From Rhizobium sp. Q54 (GTDB taxonomy: Bacteria > Pseudomonadota > Alphaproteobacteria > Rhizobiales > Beijerinckiaceae): a stretch of 5,792 nucleotides of DNA. The notes under the pieces were generated by a model. The model was not told the origin of the DNA and searched no databases. It saw only the letters and a list, made by a program, of their open reading frames with translations. Made by a program: the position numbers and the translations under genes. Below, in pieces: positions 4,290 through 5,792 of this stretch (positions within the stretch are counted from its first letter, which is position 1; each line of letters begins with the position of its first letter). Where the stretch lies: positions 1 through 5,792 of the forward strand of contig CAMDKB010000300.1 in assembly GCA_945901195.1 (NCBI GenBank), in the 5' to 3' direction.

Positions 4290-5792
4290 TTATGCGCCAC
4301 TCACCTTCACCGATGTGTTGGGCTCAAGTTTCACTATTTTCACATCGGCCAGATATTTGCTGACGACCTCCCAGATCGGAGGACCCTGAACGCTTTCGTT
4401 GACGCTCGCCCATCCCGCGACAACGTAATTGCGCGCAGGATCGATAGGCTGGCCTGTCTTGAGCAAGGTCATGCCGGAGATACGGCTGTTCATCGGTTTT
4501 GAAACATCAATCGAATAGCCCATGCCGCCAACGCGAACCATGTCGCCTCCGCCCTGAAAATAAGGGTCGGGATGGAAGATGTTGTCAGCAACATCCTCGA
4601 GAATTTCAGCAATCTGTTTGCCGCTCATCTCCATGCGATAGCAGGCAGGATAGCTCATGGCTGTGGCGTTGCTCAGGGATTCAAATGTGATGGGGTCTCC
4701 TGGCAGCAACGTTCCGCCCCAACGGAATCCCGGCGACAGCGAGATTTCCGCATCACGTTCTTTCAACATCGCGTTGCAGATGAGATCATCATAGGTGCCA
4801 TTAAAATTGCCACGGCGATACAGAAGCGAGTCTGTGCGGCCCAGTTCTCGCGACAATTCTTTCTCGAACGGCGAGCGAATCTTTTGCACCAATGCCTGCA
4901 TGGCTGCATCGGGTTTAATGGCGTCTGAGAAAACCGGGATCAGCTTGTATCGAAAGCCTGCTACCTTCTTTTCGCGGATATCCAGATCAAGACGGGATAC
5001 AAACTTTCCGTGTGATCCCGTTGCGATGAGTATGGAATCGCCCACACGCAACACACCGGGCATCGCATCATGGGTATGAGCGGTGAGAATGACGTCGATG
5101 CCTTTGACCCGGCTCGCCAGCTTCCTGTCGACGTCAAAACCATTGTGCGAGAGCAGCACCACGACATCAGCGCCTTCAGCGCGAGCGGTTTCGACTTCCT
5201 TGGCGAGCTCGGCTTCGCGAATGCCAAATTCCAAATCGGGAATCATCCAGCGCGGATTGGCAACGGGCGTGCGCGGAAAAGCCTGACCGATCACAGCGAC
5301 CTTTGCGCCACCGCGTTCGTATGTCTGGCGCGCCTTGAACACGGGCTCTTGCCATTCGACGCTGCGGATATTCTGCGCGAGGAATGCAAAAGGCGCCTTG
5401 TCGGCAATTTCCTTGACGCGCTCTGCGCCAAGCGTGAACTCCCAATGGGAGGTCATGGCGTCGACCTTCAACGCGCTCATCACATCGACCATATCCTGGC
5501 CGTTGGTCTTGAGTGCAGTCCAGCTTCCTTGCCACGTATCGCCGCCGTCCAGCAGCAGCACATTGTTGACGCCACGTTCTGCGCGGATGGATTCAATGAC
5601 AGTTGCTATGCGATCCATGCCGCCCATGCGGCCATAATTTCTGGCGAGTGACTGGAAGTCACTGTATGTCAGCGCGTAATCGTCGGGAGAGCCACTGGCA
5701 ATCTTGAAATAGTCGCGGAATTGTTGCCCGGTGAGATGAGGCGGGCGGCCCCTGTCATCCCCGGTGCCAAGATTGATTTCAGGTTCACGGAA
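4290..5792 (-). CDS. soxB: SoxB, sulfate thiol esterase/thiohydrolase, 5' truncated by the window edge
   Basis: The reading frame stays open from the window edge (5792) to the TAA at 4292-4290, giving 500 residues. SoxB is usually about 560-570, so roughly 60 residues are missing, including the leader and the first metal-binding DxH motif. SoxB is a periplasmic dimanganese hydrolase of the 5'-nucleotidase family that releases sulfate from SoxY-bound cysteine S-sulfonate. In fragment numbering, PPHLTGQQFRDYF (17-29) is the SoxB-specific region; LDGGDTWQGS (81-90) and LLSHNGFD (213-220) are metallophosphoesterase motifs; SHWEFT (115-120) replaces the generic GNHE motif, as is usual in SoxB; TAHTHD (237-242) carries the metal-binding HTH. 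The C-terminal 5'-nucleotidase domain follows, with SLSPGFRWGG at 352-361. An internal Met at 5627 is not a start, because coding similarity to SoxB continues upstream of it. The gene heads the visible part of the cluster; soxXYZA are presumably further upstream but are not seen. Confidence 0.96.
   Translation of the reverse strand, partial: FREPEINLGTGDDRGRPPHLTGQQFRDYFKIASGSPDDYALTYSDFQSLARNYGRMGGMDRIATVIESIRAERGVNNVLLLDGGDTWQGSWTALKTNGQDMVDVMSALKVDAMTSHWEFTLGAERVKEIADKAPFAFLAQNIRSVEWQEPVFKARQTYERGGAKVAVIGQAFPRTPVANPRWMIPDLEFGIREAELAKEVETARAEGADVVVLLSHNGFDVDRKLASRVKGIDVILTAHTHDAMPGVLRVGDSILIATGSHGKFVSRLDLDIREKKVAGFRYKLIPVFSDAIKPDAAMQALVQKIRSPFEKELSRELGRTDSLLYRRGNFNGTYDDLICNAMLKERDAEISLSPGFRWGGTLLPGDPITFESLSNATAMSYPACYRMEMSGKQIAEILEDVADNIFHPDPYFQGGGDMVRVGGMGYSIDVSKPMNSRISGMTLLKTGQPIDPARNYVVAGWASVNESVQGPPIWEVVSKYLADVKIVKLEPNTSVKVSGA

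Noticed and set aside
5625..5627. Internal ATG as the start of SoxB
   Set aside because: SoxB-like sequence (PPHLTGQQFRDYF region) continues in frame upstream to the window edge, so the true start lies outside.
5070..5651. Plus-strand open frame of 193 codons opposite soxB
   Set aside because: Antisense to SoxB metallophosphoesterase motifs; the translation has no recognisable domain.

Overview
The window is part of a thiosulfate/sulfide-oxidising (Sox) gene cluster, and every gene lies on the minus strand. Reading in the direction of transcription (from base 5792 down to 1) the order is soxB (5' end outside the window), soxC, soxD, a small mono-haem cytochrome in the soxE position, soxF (flavocytochrome c sulfide dehydrogenase flavoprotein), a c2/c550-like class I cytochrome c, and the first 25 codons of a DUF442 (TIGR01244-type) sulfur transferase/phosphatase-like protein. 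The order soxB-C-D-E-F matches the Paracoccus-type cluster. The protein style, twin-arginine leaders and moderately GC-rich DNA suggest an alphaproteobacterium, possibly Hyphomicrobiales. The taxonomic call is inference from recalled family resemblance, not from a search.

Layout. 5792-4290 is soxB, missing roughly the first 60 residues. A 42-base gap with a strong AAAGGAG site leads to soxC (4247-2985). soxC and soxD overlap by 17 bases. soxD (3001-2333) is followed after 2 bases by the soxE-like gene (2330-2007), and after 23 bases by soxF (1983-709). A 90-base gap holding a perfect 9-bp inverted repeat precedes the cytochrome c gene (618-205). A further 129-base gap holds two hairpins and precedes the DUF442 gene at 75. 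There is no gene-free stretch above 300 bases. No RNA genes, insertion sequences or CRISPR arrays were seen.

How the genes work together. In the established Sox scheme sulfur is carried on a SoxY cysteine (soxXYZA are not in the window and may lie upstream of soxB). SoxB hydrolyses the terminal sulfonate to sulfate. SoxCD oxidises the remaining sulfane sulfur, which allows complete oxidation of thiosulfate without sulfur globules. SoxF with its small cytochrome partner oxidises sulfide. The class I cytochrome c is a plausible carrier from these periplasmic enzymes to a terminal oxidase, and the DUF442 protein suggests a cytoplasmic persulfide-handling arm downstream.

The main departure from the Paracoccus model is haem economy. 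SoxD has one haem site instead of two and is about half the expected length. The soxE-position protein also has one haem site and is about half the size of Paracoccus SoxE. The rest looks like an orthodox Sox cluster; I did not find an undescribed system.
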